From Oscillospiraceae bacterium (lineage in GTDB: Bacteria; Bacillota; Clostridia; Oscillospirales; Acutalibacteraceae): DNA of 64,000 nt. This document shows, piece by piece, positions 14,801 to 23,450 of the stretch. The position numbers were made by a program, and so were the translations under genes. Position 1 is the first letter of the stretch; every line of letters begins with the position of its first letter. The stretch spans positions 1 to 64,000 of the forward strand of contig SVOR01000001.1 of assembly GCA_015066295.1 (NCBI GenBank), read 5' to 3'. The notes below the pieces were generated by a model that did no database searches, was not told the origin of the DNA, and saw only the letters and a list, made by a program, of their open reading frames with translations.

Positions 14801-16285
14801 CTATCTATGATAAAGCTTTTTTGTTTCGTGTTTTGGCTCACTCGTTACATTAAAACCAAGCTTTCGAAGCACGTGTTCATCTGCTCCCGAAAGAATAACA
14901 GTTGAATGAAGCTCAAGACCTTTAAGCTTCGGCAACTGCTCCAGTGCCAAGGCGGCCGTGGGGTCGGTTGCGGCACAAATCGACAAGGCTATAAGCACCT
15001 CATCGGTGTGGAGTCGCGGATTTCGGTTGCCCATATAGCCCGTTTTTAAATGCTGCACAGGCTCGATTATGACAGGCGAAATCAAATTTATTGAATCGGG
15101 AATGCCCGCCAACACCTTTAAACTATTTAAAAGTGCCGAAGCGCAGGCGCCGAGAAGTGATGAGGTCTTACCCGTAATTATTGTGCCGTCCTTTAGCTCA
15201 ATCGCGACGGCCGGCTTACCCGTAGCCTCTGCCTTATCGAGTGCAGGTTGAACGACGCGGCGAGCATCCTCGTCAATATTCGCCTGCTTCATAAGAAGCT
15301 CAATTTTTCTTACCTGCTCTTTATCGGCATGGCCGAGTTTTACATCGACCAAGGTTTTATAATATCTTCTAACAATTTCCTGACGTGATGCTTCGCATAC
15401 AGCATCATCGTCAAATATTGCATAGCCCGCCATATTTACACCCATATCGGTAGGACTCTTATAGGGTGATTCACCAAGAATTTCGCCCATCATGGCGTTA
15501 AGCACGGGGAAAATCTCAACATCGCGGTTGTAGTTTACCGTTGTTTCGCCGTAAGCTTCAAGGTGGAACGGGTCAATCATATTAACGTCGTTAAGGTCGG
15601 CGGTTGCCGCCTCATATGCGAGGTTTACGGGGTGTTTTAGCGGTATATTCCAAATCGGGAAGGTTTCAAACTTAGCATAGCCCGCCTTAATGCCACGCTT
15701 ATTATCGTGGTAAAGCTGAGATAAACAGGTTGCCATCTTGCCGCTACCGGGGCCGGGTGCCGTAACAACAACAAGCGAACGGCTTGTTTCTATGTAGTCG
15801 TTTTTGCCGAAGCCCTCGTCACTAACTATAAGAGGCACGTTTGCAGGATAATCTTCAATAATAAAGTGTCTGTAAACGTTTACGCCGAGGGATTTTAATC
15901 TTTTCTCAAAACCGATAACCGAGGGTTGATTATTAAAGCAGGTTATAACGACGCTACCTACGTATAGGTCTATTTCGCGAAAAACGTCGATTAGTCTTAA
16001 TACGTCCTGGTCGTATCCGATACCAAGGTCGCCGCGTTTTTTATGCTTTTCTATTGCATCAGCGTTAATGACAATTACAATTTCTGCCTGGTCCTTTAGT
16101 TTTAGAAGCATTTTAACCTTACTGTCAGGCTCAAAGCCCGGCAGAACGCGCGAAGCGTGATAATCGTCAAAAAGCTTACCGCCAAACTCGAGATAAAGCT
16201 TGTCGCCGAAAAGTTTGCGACGCTTCTTTATATTCTCGGTTTGAAGCGCAATATATTTTTCGTTGTCGAAACCTATTCTGCTCAT
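14801..16285 (-). CDS. DUF1846 domain protein
   Basis: 494 residues, the usual full length of DUF1846 proteins, beginning MSRIGFDNEKYIALQ. A nucleotide-binding-like loop, TAPGPGSGKMATCLSQL, is near 172-188, preceded by a Rossmann-like segment. Conserved patches PLKHPVNLAYEAATADLNDV and the C-terminal ALNSLKVLAGIPDSINLISP are typical. Structures are known for the family but its function is not established. It is the first gene of a two-gene operon with the M29-like peptidase and has its own promoter at 16321-16349. Confidence 0.85.
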   Translation of the reverse strand: MSRIGFDNEKYIALQTENIKKRRKLFGDKLYLEFGGKLFDDYHASRVLPGFEPDSKVKMLLKLKDQAEIVIVINADAIEKHKKRGDLGIGYDQDVLRLIDVFREIDLYVGSVVITCFNNQPSVIGFEKRLKSLGVNVYRHFIIEDYPANVPLIVSDEGFGKNDYIETSRSLVVVTAPGPGSGKMATCLSQLYHDNKRGIKAGYAKFETFPIWNIPLKHPVNLAYEAATADLNDVNMIDPFHLEAYGETTVNYNRDVEIFPVLNAMMGEILGESPYKSPTDMGVNMAGYAIFDDDAVCEASRQEIVRRYYKTLVDVKLGHADKEQVRKIELLMKQANIDEDARRVVQPALDKAEATGKPAVAIELKDGTIITGKTSSLLGACASALLNSLKVLAGIPDSINLISPVIIEPVQHLKTGYMGNRNPRLHTDEVLIALSICAATDPTAALALEQLPKLKGLELHSTVILSGADEHVLRKLGFNVTSEPKHETKKLYHR

Positions 16286-16320
16286 AATTACCCCCGTAAT
16301 TATTTTAAAAATATATAACT

Positions 16321-16349
16321 ATTATAATCCCGCCAATAGCTTGTTGCAA
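16321..16349 (-). promoter_or_regulatory. Sigma-A promoter for the DUF1846 operon
   Basis: TTGCAA, 17 bp, TATAAT on the minus strand. Confidence 0.7.
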
Positions 16350-16387
16350 GTCTTATTTTATCTTATTTAAAATAATTTATATAATAC

Positions 16388-16416
16388 TTGCTCATTTTTG
16401 CTATTTGTGGTAGAAT
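16388..16416 (+). promoter_or_regulatory. Sigma-A promoter for trpS-holB-ricT
   Basis: TTGCTC, 17 bp, TAGAAT. The leader to the trpS ATG is about 30 nt, too short for a T-box. Confidence 0.65.
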
Positions 16417-16451
16417 AACATAGGTAATACTTTCTTAAAGGTGGAATAATA

Positions 16452-17447
16452 ATGGAAGAAAATAGAAAGAAAGTTTTAAGCTGTATTCAACCGAGCGGTA
16501 TGCTAACCCTCGGCAACTATATAGGCGCTCTTAAAAACTGGGTAGCTATGCAAAATGAATTTGACTGCACCTATGCCGTCGCCGACCTTCACGCAATAAC
16601 CGTAAGACAGGAGCCGGCAAAGTTCCGTCAGCAGATTTATTCAACCGCTGCACTTTTGTTAGCGCTTGGCATCGACCCCGAAAAAAACACCATGTTTATT
16701 CAGTCACACGTTGCCGCCCATTCGGAATTGGCGTGGATTTTATCCTGCTATACCCAATTTGGCGAGCTTTCACGTATGACACAGTTTAAGGATAAATCAG
16801 CAAAGCACGCCGATAACGTTAACGTAGGACTTTTCTCCTACCCCGTTCTTATGGCGGCAGATATACTTTTATATCAGTCTGATTTAGTGCCGGTTGGTGC
16901 CGACCAAAAACAGCACCTCGAAATTGCACGTGATATTGCAACACGCTTTAATCACGTTTACGGCGACGTATTCACAATTCCCGAGCCCTACATACCCAAA
17001 ATCGGCGCTCGCGTTATGTCGCTTCAGGACCCGACTAAAAAGATGTCGAAGTCTGACGAAAATATAAACTCTTGGGTTGCTATACTTGATAGCAAGGATG
17101 ATATTATCCGCAAATTTAAGCGTGCCGTTACCGATAGTGATAACCGCATTTGTGTATCGGAGGATAAGCCCGGTGTCAGCAACCTTATTGGCATATACTC
17201 TGCCGTTACGGGCAAGAGCGCCGAGCAGGTTACCGCCGAATTTGAAGGTAAGGGCTACGGCGACTTTAAAATTGCCGTTGGCGAGGCTGTTGCTGAGGAA
17301 TTAAAGCCGATTCAGGAAAGATACCAGACCTTTATATCGGATAAAAAACAGCTTGAGGACATTTACCGTCAGGGTGACGAAAAGGCATTCTATGCCGCAC
17401 GCAAAACTCTTTCTAAGGTTAAGAAAAAGGTTGGCTTTGTGTTATGA
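16452..17447 (+). CDS. trpS: Tryptophanyl-tRNA synthetase
   Basis: 331 residues, standard for bacterial TrpRS class I. The HIGH-equivalent is TLGN within PSGMLTLGNYIGALKNW (about 14-30), the KMSKS loop is intact (about 197-201), and the family phrases MAADILLYQSDLVPVGADQKQHLE are present. It charges tRNA-Trp in the cytoplasm. The last four bases overlap the start of holB (ATGA). Expression appears constitutive: a short leader without a T-box. Confidence 0.97.
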   Translation: MEENRKKVLSCIQPSGMLTLGNYIGALKNWVAMQNEFDCTYAVADLHAITVRQEPAKFRQQIYSTAALLLALGIDPEKNTMFIQSHVAAHSELAWILSCYTQFGELSRMTQFKDKSAKHADNVNVGLFSYPVLMAADILLYQSDLVPVGADQKQHLEIARDIATRFNHVYGDVFTIPEPYIPKIGARVMSLQDPTKKMSKSDENINSWVAILDSKDDIIRKFKRAVTDSDNRICVSEDKPGVSNLIGIYSAVTGKSAEQVTAEFEGKGYGDFKIAVGEAVAEELKPIQERYQTFISDKKQLEDIYRQGDEKAFYAARKTLSKVKKKVGFVL

Positions 17448-18361
17448 GTTTCACTTTTGTAGGAAACGAGCGCATAATAAGCACGGTAAATCAGTTTATA
17501 TCGGCAAATCACATCCCCCACGCCATAATTATTGAGGGCGACGAGGGCACGGGCCGCAAAACCTTGGCAGAATATATCGCCAAGGCAGCAGTTTGTCAGG
17601 GTGAAACGCGTCCTTGCGACAACTGTAAATGTTGTCGGCTGGTTGATAACAAAAACCACCCCGATATAATTTACATAGGCCCCGAGGAAAAGAAAAAGAA
17701 TATAAGTGTCGCGCAAATAAGGAAAATTCGAAACGACGCCTTTATTAAGCCCCACATGTTAGGGCGAAAGATTTTTATTATAAATAAGGCCGACACCCTA
17801 AACGAGCAGGCGCAAAATGCTCTGCTTAAAACCCTTGAGGAGCCACCCGAGAACGTTCTGTTTATACTTATAACCGAGTCGGTTTCTTCCTTTCTTGACA
17901 CCATTATTTCACGTTGTGTTTGTTTATCTCTCCTTGCACCATCAAGGCAAGAGAGCATTGATTATATAAAGACAACCACCGACCTTTCTTTAAAGGATAT
18001 CGAAAATGCCGTTGACTCGGCACGAAACAATATAGGCAAGGCTCTGATGCTGCTTGGCAGAAGCAGTGCGCCGACCAATGCTTTGGCAGAGGAATTTGCA
18101 ATACAGTTGTTCGAAAATGCGCCGACCATTGAGTTGCTTAAAAGTGTGCGACCGCTTGAGAAGGACCGCGTCTTAGCAGGCGAATTTGTGTCCCAGCTTA
18201 AAACGCTTATTGCCGACAGAATACGTCAAGAAAGCAATAATCCCATTGTTTTACCGCGACTGCTCGGTTACTACGACACATTAAGCGAAATGCAACCGCA
18301 TTTAATTACCAATATAAATTTAAGCCTTTTTTTCACGGCTTTGATAAGTAAATTAAAATAG
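17444..18361 (+). CDS. holB: DNA polymerase III delta-prime subunit
   Basis: 305 residues. A P-loop-like GDEGTGRKT (about 27-35), a zinc-binding module with C-x7-C-x2-C-x2-C (about 46-60), ADTLNEQAQNALLKTLEEPP (about 112-131), and the SRC motif in TIISRCVCL are visible. This subunit is part of the clamp-loader. Its start overlaps trpS by four bases. The next gene, ricT (PSP1), commonly follows holB in Firmicutes, supporting the call. Confidence 0.9.
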   Translation: MSFTFVGNERIISTVNQFISANHIPHAIIIEGDEGTGRKTLAEYIAKAAVCQGETRPCDNCKCCRLVDNKNHPDIIYIGPEEKKKNISVAQIRKIRNDAFIKPHMLGRKIFIINKADTLNEQAQNALLKTLEEPPENVLFILITESVSSFLDTIISRCVCLSLLAPSRQESIDYIKTTTDLSLKDIENAVDSARNNIGKALMLLGRSSAPTNALAEEFAIQLFENAPTIELLKSVRPLEKDRVLAGEFVSQLKTLIADRIRQESNNPIVLPRLLGYYDTLSEMQPHLITNINLSLFFTALISKLK

Positions 18362-18376
18362 ATTAAGGAGATATAT

Positions 18377-19231
18377 ATGACTGAGGTCATTGGTGTAAAA
18401 TTTAAACAGGACGGTAGGGTGTATTATTTCGACCCCGATAACAATACCGTTACCGTAGGACAATACGTAATAGTTGAAACCTCACGTGGTACCGAGTGCG
18501 GTATTGTAAGTGAGGCCAATCACTCGGTTTCGGACAGCAAAATTGTTGCTCCCTTAAAAAAGGTGCTTAGAATTGCGACCGATAAGGATATTAGTCGCAT
18601 GGAAGCCAACCGCAAAAAAGAGGCCGAGGCACTAAAGGTTTGTGAGGAGTTGGTTGCCCAGCACAAGCTTGATATGCGCCTTACACAGGTTGAATATTCC
18701 TTTGACGGCAGCAAAATTCTATTTTACTTCACAAGCGAGGGTCGAGTAGATTTTAGAGAGCTTGTTAAGGACCTTGCCGCTAAATTCCACACACGAATTG
18801 AGCTTAGACAAATCGGCGTTCGTGATGAGGCAAGAATGCTTGGCGGACTCGGTATATGCGGTCAGCCATTCTGCTGCGCAAGATTTTTGCCCGACTTCCA
18901 GCCCGTTTCAATTAAAATGGCAAAGGAGCAGGGCTTATCCCTAAACCCCACCAAAATTTCGGGTAGCTGTGGCAGACTTATGTGTTGCTTAAAGTACGAG
19001 CAGGATTCCTACGAGCACCTTATGAAAATTACTCCCGGACTCGGCGCTATTGTTAAGACCGGCTCGGGTAACAAGGGTGTTGTTACCGACGTAAATCTAA
19101 TCACAGGCAATATGCTTGTAAAGCTTGACGGCAACGAGCTGCCCACCAAGCTGCACAGAAGCGAGGTTAAGCTTATCTCCTCGCCCAAAAAGAAGAACAT
19201 TAAAATTGAGGCAGAAGAAATACAAGAATAA
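18377..19231 (+). CDS. ricT: PSP1 domain protein RicT/YaaT
   Basis: 284 residues. The PSP1 C-terminal domain has the diagnostic cysteine-rich stretches GGLGICGQPFCCARFL (about 155-170) and SGSCGRLMCCLKYEQ (about 195-209). In Bacillus, RicT (YaaT) works with RicA and RicF, binding Fe-S clusters and controlling RNase Y maturation and sporulation or competence phosphorelay; I transfer that role by homology. AAGGAG lies before the ATG. It ends the trpS-holB-ricT transcript; no hairpin separates it from the ferredoxin gene, which has its own promoter. Confidence 0.92.
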   Translation: MTEVIGVKFKQDGRVYYFDPDNNTVTVGQYVIVETSRGTECGIVSEANHSVSDSKIVAPLKKVLRIATDKDISRMEANRKKEAEALKVCEELVAQHKLDMRLTQVEYSFDGSKILFYFTSEGRVDFRELVKDLAAKFHTRIELRQIGVRDEARMLGGLGICGQPFCCARFLPDFQPVSIKMAKEQGLSLNPTKISGSCGRLMCCLKYEQDSYEHLMKITPGLGAIVKTGSGNKGVVTDVNLITGNMLVKLDGNELPTKLHRSEVKLISSPKKKNIKIEAEEIQE

Positions 19232-19239
19232 AATAGTTC

Positions 19240-19268
19240 TTGCATTTTTATTATATTGTTGTTACAAT
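19240..19268 (+). promoter_or_regulatory. Sigma-A promoter for the ferredoxin gene
   Basis: TTGCAT, 17 bp, TACAAT, about 32 bp before the ATG. Confidence 0.7.
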
Positions 19269-19299
19269 AGACTTACAAAGCTTTGGGAGGTGTATTTAA

Positions 19300-19470
19300 A
19301 TGGCTTTCAAAATTACTGAAGAATGCATCAGCTGTGGTGCTTGTGCTGCAGGTTGCCCTGTTGAAGCTATCAAAGAGGGTGACGAGCGTTATGTAATCGA
19401 CGCTGACACTTGCATCGATTGCGGTGCTTGTGAAGCAGGTTGCCCCATCGGCGCTATCGTTGCTGACTAA
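19300..19470 (+). CDS. 2[4Fe-4S] clostridial-type ferredoxin
   Basis: 56 residues: two mirror-related clusters, C-x2-C-x2-C-x3-CP (CISCGACAAGCP) and again CIDCGACEAGCP. This is the classic 8-Fe bacterial ferredoxin carrying electrons from PFOR to hydrogenase or other acceptors. A strong GGGAGG RBS lies 9-10 nt upstream. It is a single-gene unit with a promoter before and a terminator after it, consistent with high expression. Confidence 0.97.
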   Translation: MAFKITEECISCGACAAGCPVEAIKEGDERYVIDADTCIDCGACEAGCPIGAIVAD

Positions 19471-19484
19471 TTTTACTTAGAAGT

Positions 19485-19516
19485 AAGGCGGTGTGAAAAT
19501 TCACACCGCCTTTTTC
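19485..19516 (+). terminator. Ferredoxin terminator
   Basis: AAGGCGGTGTGAA / TTCACACCGCCTT hairpin then a T run. Confidence 0.9.
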
Positions 19517-19526
19517 CTTTTATCTA

Positions 19527-19554
19527 TTGAAAAATTTATAAAATATGTTAAAAT
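19527..19554 (+). promoter_or_regulatory. Promoter for pduL-hemW operon
   Basis: TTGAAA, 16 bp, TAAAAT, about 36 bp before the pduL ATG. Confidence 0.5.
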
Positions 19555-19589
19555 AAAAATGTAAATATTTTTTCTAAGGGGATATTAAA

Positions 19590-20165
19590 ATGGAAAAGAC
19601 AGTTTTAGTTGAAATTAGCGCACGTCACGTGCACGTAAGCGAAAAAGACCTTGAAATTCTTTTTGGTAAAGGCTACAAGCTTACACCCAAAAAAGACCTT
19701 TCTCAGCCCGGTCAGTTTGCTTGTGAAGAGAGAGTTACCGTTGTAGGTCCTAAGAAGGAGCTTGCAGGCGTATCTATCCTTGGTCCTTGCAGACCCGCTA
19801 CACAGGTTGAACTTTCTTTAACCGATGCTCGTTCAATCGGCGTTAAGGCTCCTATCCGTGAGTCTGGCGATATCGCTGAAACAGGTGCTTGTAAACTTGT
19901 TGGTCCTTGCGGCGAGGTTGAACTCAGCGAGGGCGTTATTTCTGCAAAGCGTCATATACATATGACAACCGCTGATGCTGAAAAGTACGGCATTGTTGAT
20001 AAGCAGATTGTATCTGTTAAAATCCCTACCGAAGGCAGAGCTCTTATTTTCGGTGACGTAGTTGCTCGTGTTAGCGATTCCTATGCACTCGCTATGCACC
20101 TTGATACCGATGAAGCTAATGCCGCCGCTATTCCCGGCAGCTGCACAGGTATTATCCTTGACTAA
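19590..20165 (+). CDS. pduL: PduL-type phosphate acyltransferase
   Basis: 191 residues, two similar beta-barrel halves. Zinc ligand motifs are the HVHVS start (about 14-18) and RHIHM in the second half, with the phrases GKGYKLTPKKDLSQPGQF and LGPCRPATQVELS. PduL exchanges acyl-CoA and acyl-phosphate. Outside microcompartments it commonly serves as the phosphotransacetylase making acetyl-phosphate. There is no N-terminal encapsulation peptide and no shell-protein gene near, so acetate fermentation downstream of PFOR is the likely role. Confidence 0.92.
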   Translation: MEKTVLVEISARHVHVSEKDLEILFGKGYKLTPKKDLSQPGQFACEERVTVVGPKKELAGVSILGPCRPATQVELSLTDARSIGVKAPIRESGDIAETGACKLVGPCGEVELSEGVISAKRHIHMTTADAEKYGIVDKQIVSVKIPTEGRALIFGDVVARVSDSYALAMHLDTDEANAAAIPGSCTGIILD

Positions 20166-21279
20166 TCCGATAGGAATTTATATTCATATTCCGTTTTGTC
20201 GCAAAAAATGTAATTACTGCAGTTTTTATTCAATAAACGTTAACGACTGCCTAATACAAAAATACTGTGACAAAATAATAGCTGAACTTACCCAACGGGG
20301 CAGGCAAATCGCCCGCCCCGTTTGTTCTGTATACATTGGCGGTGGCACACCCAGTGTTTTGACGGGTGGACAAATTTCGTCGATTATAGCTGCGGTTAAG
20401 GATAATTTTACACTGCTCCCTGATGCCGAAATTACGGTTGAGGTCAACCCCGCAGACGACCTCACTCTGTTTTTAAGGGAAATTAAAAATGCGGGCTGCA
20501 ACAGATTATCAATCGGTGTGCAAAGCGCATCTGATAAGGAATTATCGGTGCTCGGGCGTCGTCACAACACAGTTCAATCTGAAAAGGTATTTAATTTAGC
20601 GAGAAAAATCGGTTTCGGCAATATTTCGCTCGACCTTATTATCGGTCTGCCCGATTCTGATTTAGAGTCGCTTAACAACAGCATTGATTTTGTTTTGCGA
20701 CTTAATCCTGAGCATATATCGTCATATATATTAAAAATTGAGCGCGGCACCCCGTTTTTTAACACCCCGCTTAATCTACCCGATGACGATGCGGTTGCCG
20801 AGCAATATCTGCTATTATGTAATCGGTTAAAAACGGCGGGATATGAGCATTACGAAATATCCAACTTCGCCAAAAAGAATTTTCGCGGCGAGCATAATCT
20901 TAACTACTGGAAATGCCGAGAATATTTAGGTTTTGGGCCTTCGGCGCATTCTTTCTTTGAGGGTGAGCGTTTTTACTACCGCGATGATATTTCGGCTTAC
21001 ATCGAAAATTCTGAGCCTATTACCGATGGTAAGGGTGGAAACGAGCAAGAGTATATTATGCTTGGGCTTCGCACCGCAGACGGAATAAGCAATACACAGT
21101 TTAAAAGTTTATTTTCAAAGGCTCTACCGCCAAAAATTTACGATTTGGCCTTGTTGTACCAAAAAAACGGGCTGTGCATTACCGACGGCGATAAAATTTC
21201 ACTTACCGACCAAGGTATGCTGGTTTCAAATAGTATTATTACATCGTTTATAGAGGAGTTACCTAATGAAAACCTATAA
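20158..21279 (+). CDS. hemW: Radical SAM HemW-type protein (heme chaperone family)
   Basis: 373 residues from TTG 20158, which overlaps the pduL stop; the longer ORF from 20062 runs inside pduL and has no RBS. The start I chose gives LTNPIGIYIHIPFC, the normal HemW N-terminus. The radical SAM cluster is Cys14-x3-Cys18-x2-Cys21 (CRKKCNYC), followed by YIGGGTPSVL and EVNPADDLT. HemW proteins bind a 4Fe-4S cluster and transfer heme; this family was long misnamed coproporphyrinogen III oxidase. No heme biosynthesis genes are near. Its end overlaps the next gene by 14 bp. Confidence 0.9.
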   Translation: MTNPIGIYIHIPFCRKKCNYCSFYSINVNDCLIQKYCDKIIAELTQRGRQIARPVCSVYIGGGTPSVLTGGQISSIIAAVKDNFTLLPDAEITVEVNPADDLTLFLREIKNAGCNRLSIGVQSASDKELSVLGRRHNTVQSEKVFNLARKIGFGNISLDLIIGLPDSDLESLNNSIDFVLRLNPEHISSYILKIERGTPFFNTPLNLPDDDAVAEQYLLLCNRLKTAGYEHYEISNFAKKNFRGEHNLNYWKCREYLGFGPSAHSFFEGERFYYRDDISAYIENSEPITDGKGGNEQEYIMLGLRTADGISNTQFKSLFSKALPPKIYDLALLYQKNGLCITDGDKISLTDQGMLVSNSIITSFIEELPNENL

Positions 21280-21868
21280 ATTACATCTCATACGCCACGG
21301 TATGACCGAGGGCAACATAAAAGGGCAATATATCGGCAGAACCGAATTGCCCGTAACACCCGAGGGTATAGCGATGCTTAAAAATTTAAAGGAGCAGCTC
21401 GATTACCCCTTTGTTGACAGGGTGTATTCAAGCCCTATGCTTCGTTGCAGACAAACGGCAAATATGCTCTACCCCGAGCGAGAGATTACCTTAGTTGATA
21501 ACCTTATTGAATATGACTTTGGTGATTTCGAGGGTAAAACCGCAAACGAATTAGAGCATACGAAGGAATATGTCGAGTGGACCTCGGGTAAGGTGAACGG
21601 AACACCAAACGGCGAGGATAATACCGAATTTACCAAGCGCATCTGTCTTGGCATAAACGAGATTGTTCGCGATATGATGAATAACGATTACAGCGATGCG
21701 GCAGTTATTATGCACGGCGGCACCATAATGACCTTTTTAGCCGCCTGCGCCCTTCCCCGTCACTCGCTTGTAGAGTGGGCAACCGAAAACGGACGCGGTT
21801 ACACAATTATGGTAACCCCCACACTCTATCAGCGAAGCGGTATTGTTGAGGTTATTGACCTAATATAA
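21266..21868 (+). CDS. Histidine phosphatase family protein (GpmB/CobC-like)
   Basis: 200 residues. The RHG motif (Arg10-His11-Gly12 in LHLIRHGMTEGN), YSSPMLRCRQTANML near 52-66, the acidic residue in DFGDFEGKT, and the second catalytic His in VIMHGGTIM are all present. It is a phosphomonoesterase, possibly alpha-ribazole phosphatase or a broad sugar phosphatase; the substrate is not deducible. GAGGAG sits before the ATG. It forms a tight operon end with hemW. Confidence 0.88.
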   Translation: MKTYKLHLIRHGMTEGNIKGQYIGRTELPVTPEGIAMLKNLKEQLDYPFVDRVYSSPMLRCRQTANMLYPEREITLVDNLIEYDFGDFEGKTANELEHTKEYVEWTSGKVNGTPNGEDNTEFTKRICLGINEIVRDMMNNDYSDAAVIMHGGTIMTFLAACALPRHSLVEWATENGRGYTIMVTPTLYQRSGIVEVIDLI

Positions 21869-21883
21869 CAAATAAAAAAACAA

Positions 21884-21918
21884 CCCCCGAGTTATCCAAG
21901 ATAACTCGGGGATTTTTG
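21884..21918. terminator. Terminator between phosphatase and lipoprotein genes
   Basis: CCCCGAGTTAT / ATAACTCGGGG with a 5-nt loop and flanking T run; lies between convergent genes. Confidence 0.85.
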
Positions 21919-21919
21919 T

Positions 21920-22630
21920 TTAATAGGTGCTTTTGTATTTTGTAAACATTTCTTTAAAAATCGGTGCTAATGATTTAGGTGCGACCCGCATAACTACGTC
22001 ATCGGCCGAATAATCAACCACGTAGTAATTTCTTTTATCCTTAATTATATCAAAAGTACCACCATAAAAGAATAAATCTGAGCTTCGCAATTCAATGCTT
22101 AATTCCTCGGTATGCACATCATATTCAAAATCATCATAGCTTTGTTTTTTGCCTTTGGTCATGGTCTGATTTATGGCGTCAATCTCGGCCTTACTCAGTC
22201 GCGCATAGGTTAATTCCGATGTGTAGGTATCGTCATTATATTCATAATATCCGCAGCAATACGTGTCGAATTCGGCGCCGCTCTTAATCTTTGCACAGAC
22301 CTCGTCGTATTTATCCTTGCGGCAATAATTCTTTTCGGTTGTAATGACAAAAATACCGTCCTCACTTACGTCCGCCCAATCGCCAAGAGCTTCGCACAGC
22401 AGTACGGGGACGTCCGCTTTGGTAACGTACACTAAGTCCGAGCTGATAATTGGGTCAAGCGTTTCACATTCGGGCAGAGCAACATATTCAGCACCACGGA
22501 AGCGTATGCCGTCATCTGTCCAAAACGCCTGTGTCTTACGCATATCCTCAATAAACTGACATCCCGTAAGGCTAAGGCAAATAGCTATGACCAAAAATAA
22601 CGCCGTAAAAAGCTTAATTGTTTTTTTCAT
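21920..22630 (-). CDS. Hypothetical lipoprotein
   Basis: 236 residues with lipobox LTGC (Cys24). The mature part (about 35-230) has no family signature that I recognise, with several YxDD/E and KNYC motifs. It starts 13 bp after the ABC permease stop, so is part of the exporter operon; it could be a substrate-recognition or accessory lipoprotein of that transporter (inference). Confidence 0.65.
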   Translation of the reverse strand: MKKTIKLFTALFLVIAICLSLTGCQFIEDMRKTQAFWTDDGIRFRGAEYVALPECETLDPIISSDLVYVTKADVPVLLCEALGDWADVSEDGIFVITTEKNYCRKDKYDEVCAKIKSGAEFDTYCCGYYEYNDDTYTSELTYARLSKAEIDAINQTMTKGKKQSYDDFEYDVHTEELSIELRSSDLFFYGGTFDIIKDKRNYYVVDYSADDVVMRVAPKSLAPIFKEMFTKYKSTY

Positions 22631-22643
22631 ATCTATTCCCCCC

Positions 22644-23450
22644 CTATTGCAAATTCAGTTTCTTGGTTATAATTTTGCGGCAAATCAAAAAATAAATTAG
22701 TGATATTACCGCTGTAATAACAATTGCCGCCAGCAAGCCTATATGGATTGCCGGAATATAGTTCTTAGTGAGATATTTTACAAACGGCTCCCAAGCAGTT
22801 TCGGGCACCATAAGGCAAACAAACTGTATTATTGATATTATGGTTTGGGTTATAACGTAGATTATAAAATACGCTAAAATCGCAAAACCGATGCGTCCCT
22901 TGTTGGCTTTTTGACCTATGGTTATGCAGGTGTTGTGGAGAAGACGCGTCGCTATGATATTTACGATTATAAAAATAATTGCCTCTATGACGTAAAGAGC
23001 GAAGTTAAAGCCGACCTTTGCCGTTGCCAAATTTATAAGGTAACCGAGCGCACGCATAACCTCTACAAAAAGGTCACCCGCCGAAATAATGCAGAACGAC
23101 ACAAAAGCCATAATTATCGAGGCTACGCTGAACATTACCGACGTTGCTACCTTAACGAAGATATGCTGTGAGGCCGTAATCGGCAACGTAAAGCTCAAAT
23201 ATCCTTCGCTTGTAAAGAGGTTTTTATAATATCTGATAAATGAATAGATTAAATTAAAGACTATCGAAGCAGTAACACAGAGCATATATATTCCAATTGA
23301 AAAGAACATAAGAACCGCAAAAAAAGCGGTATCCGACTCAAATATCTGCATCACTTTGCCAAAAATTGACACAACAAGCAGTAAAAGCTCAACGGGAAGC
23401 CACACACGAAGATATGCGGCTATTTCATATTTAAACAGCTTCTTTACCAT
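22644..23450 (-). CDS. ABC-2-like exporter permease
   Basis: 268 residues with six hydrophobic segments (about 17-40, 42-68, 98-122, 135-165, 183-215, 235-258), a short cytoplasmic N-terminus and a basic C-terminus, as in ABC-2 type permeases. An alternating hydrophobic face with FYSFIRYYKNLF-like residues near 67-80 precedes TM3. GGAGGTATT is the RBS, and the gene overlaps the ATPase gene by 7 bp, so the two form one transporter. Confidence 0.8.
   Translation of the reverse strand: MVKKLFKYEIAAYLRVWLPVELLLLVVSIFGKVMQIFESDTAFFAVLMFFSIGIYMLCVTASIVFNLIYSFIRYYKNLFTSEGYLSFTLPITASQHIFVKVATSVMFSVASIIMAFVSFCIISAGDLFVEVMRALGYLINLATAKVGFNFALYVIEAIIFIIVNIIATRLLHNTCITIGQKANKGRIGFAILAYFIIYVITQTIISIIQFVCLMVPETAWEPFVKYLTKNYIPAIHIGLLAAIVITAVISLIYFLICRKIITKKLNLQ

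Noticed and set aside
16417..16451. T-box riboswitch before trpS
   Set aside because: Leader is only about 30 nt after the predicted start site, too short for a T-box.
20062..20157. Upstream extension of HemW overlapping pduL
   Set aside because: It lies inside pduL in another frame and has no RBS; HemW proteins normally start just before the IPFC motif.
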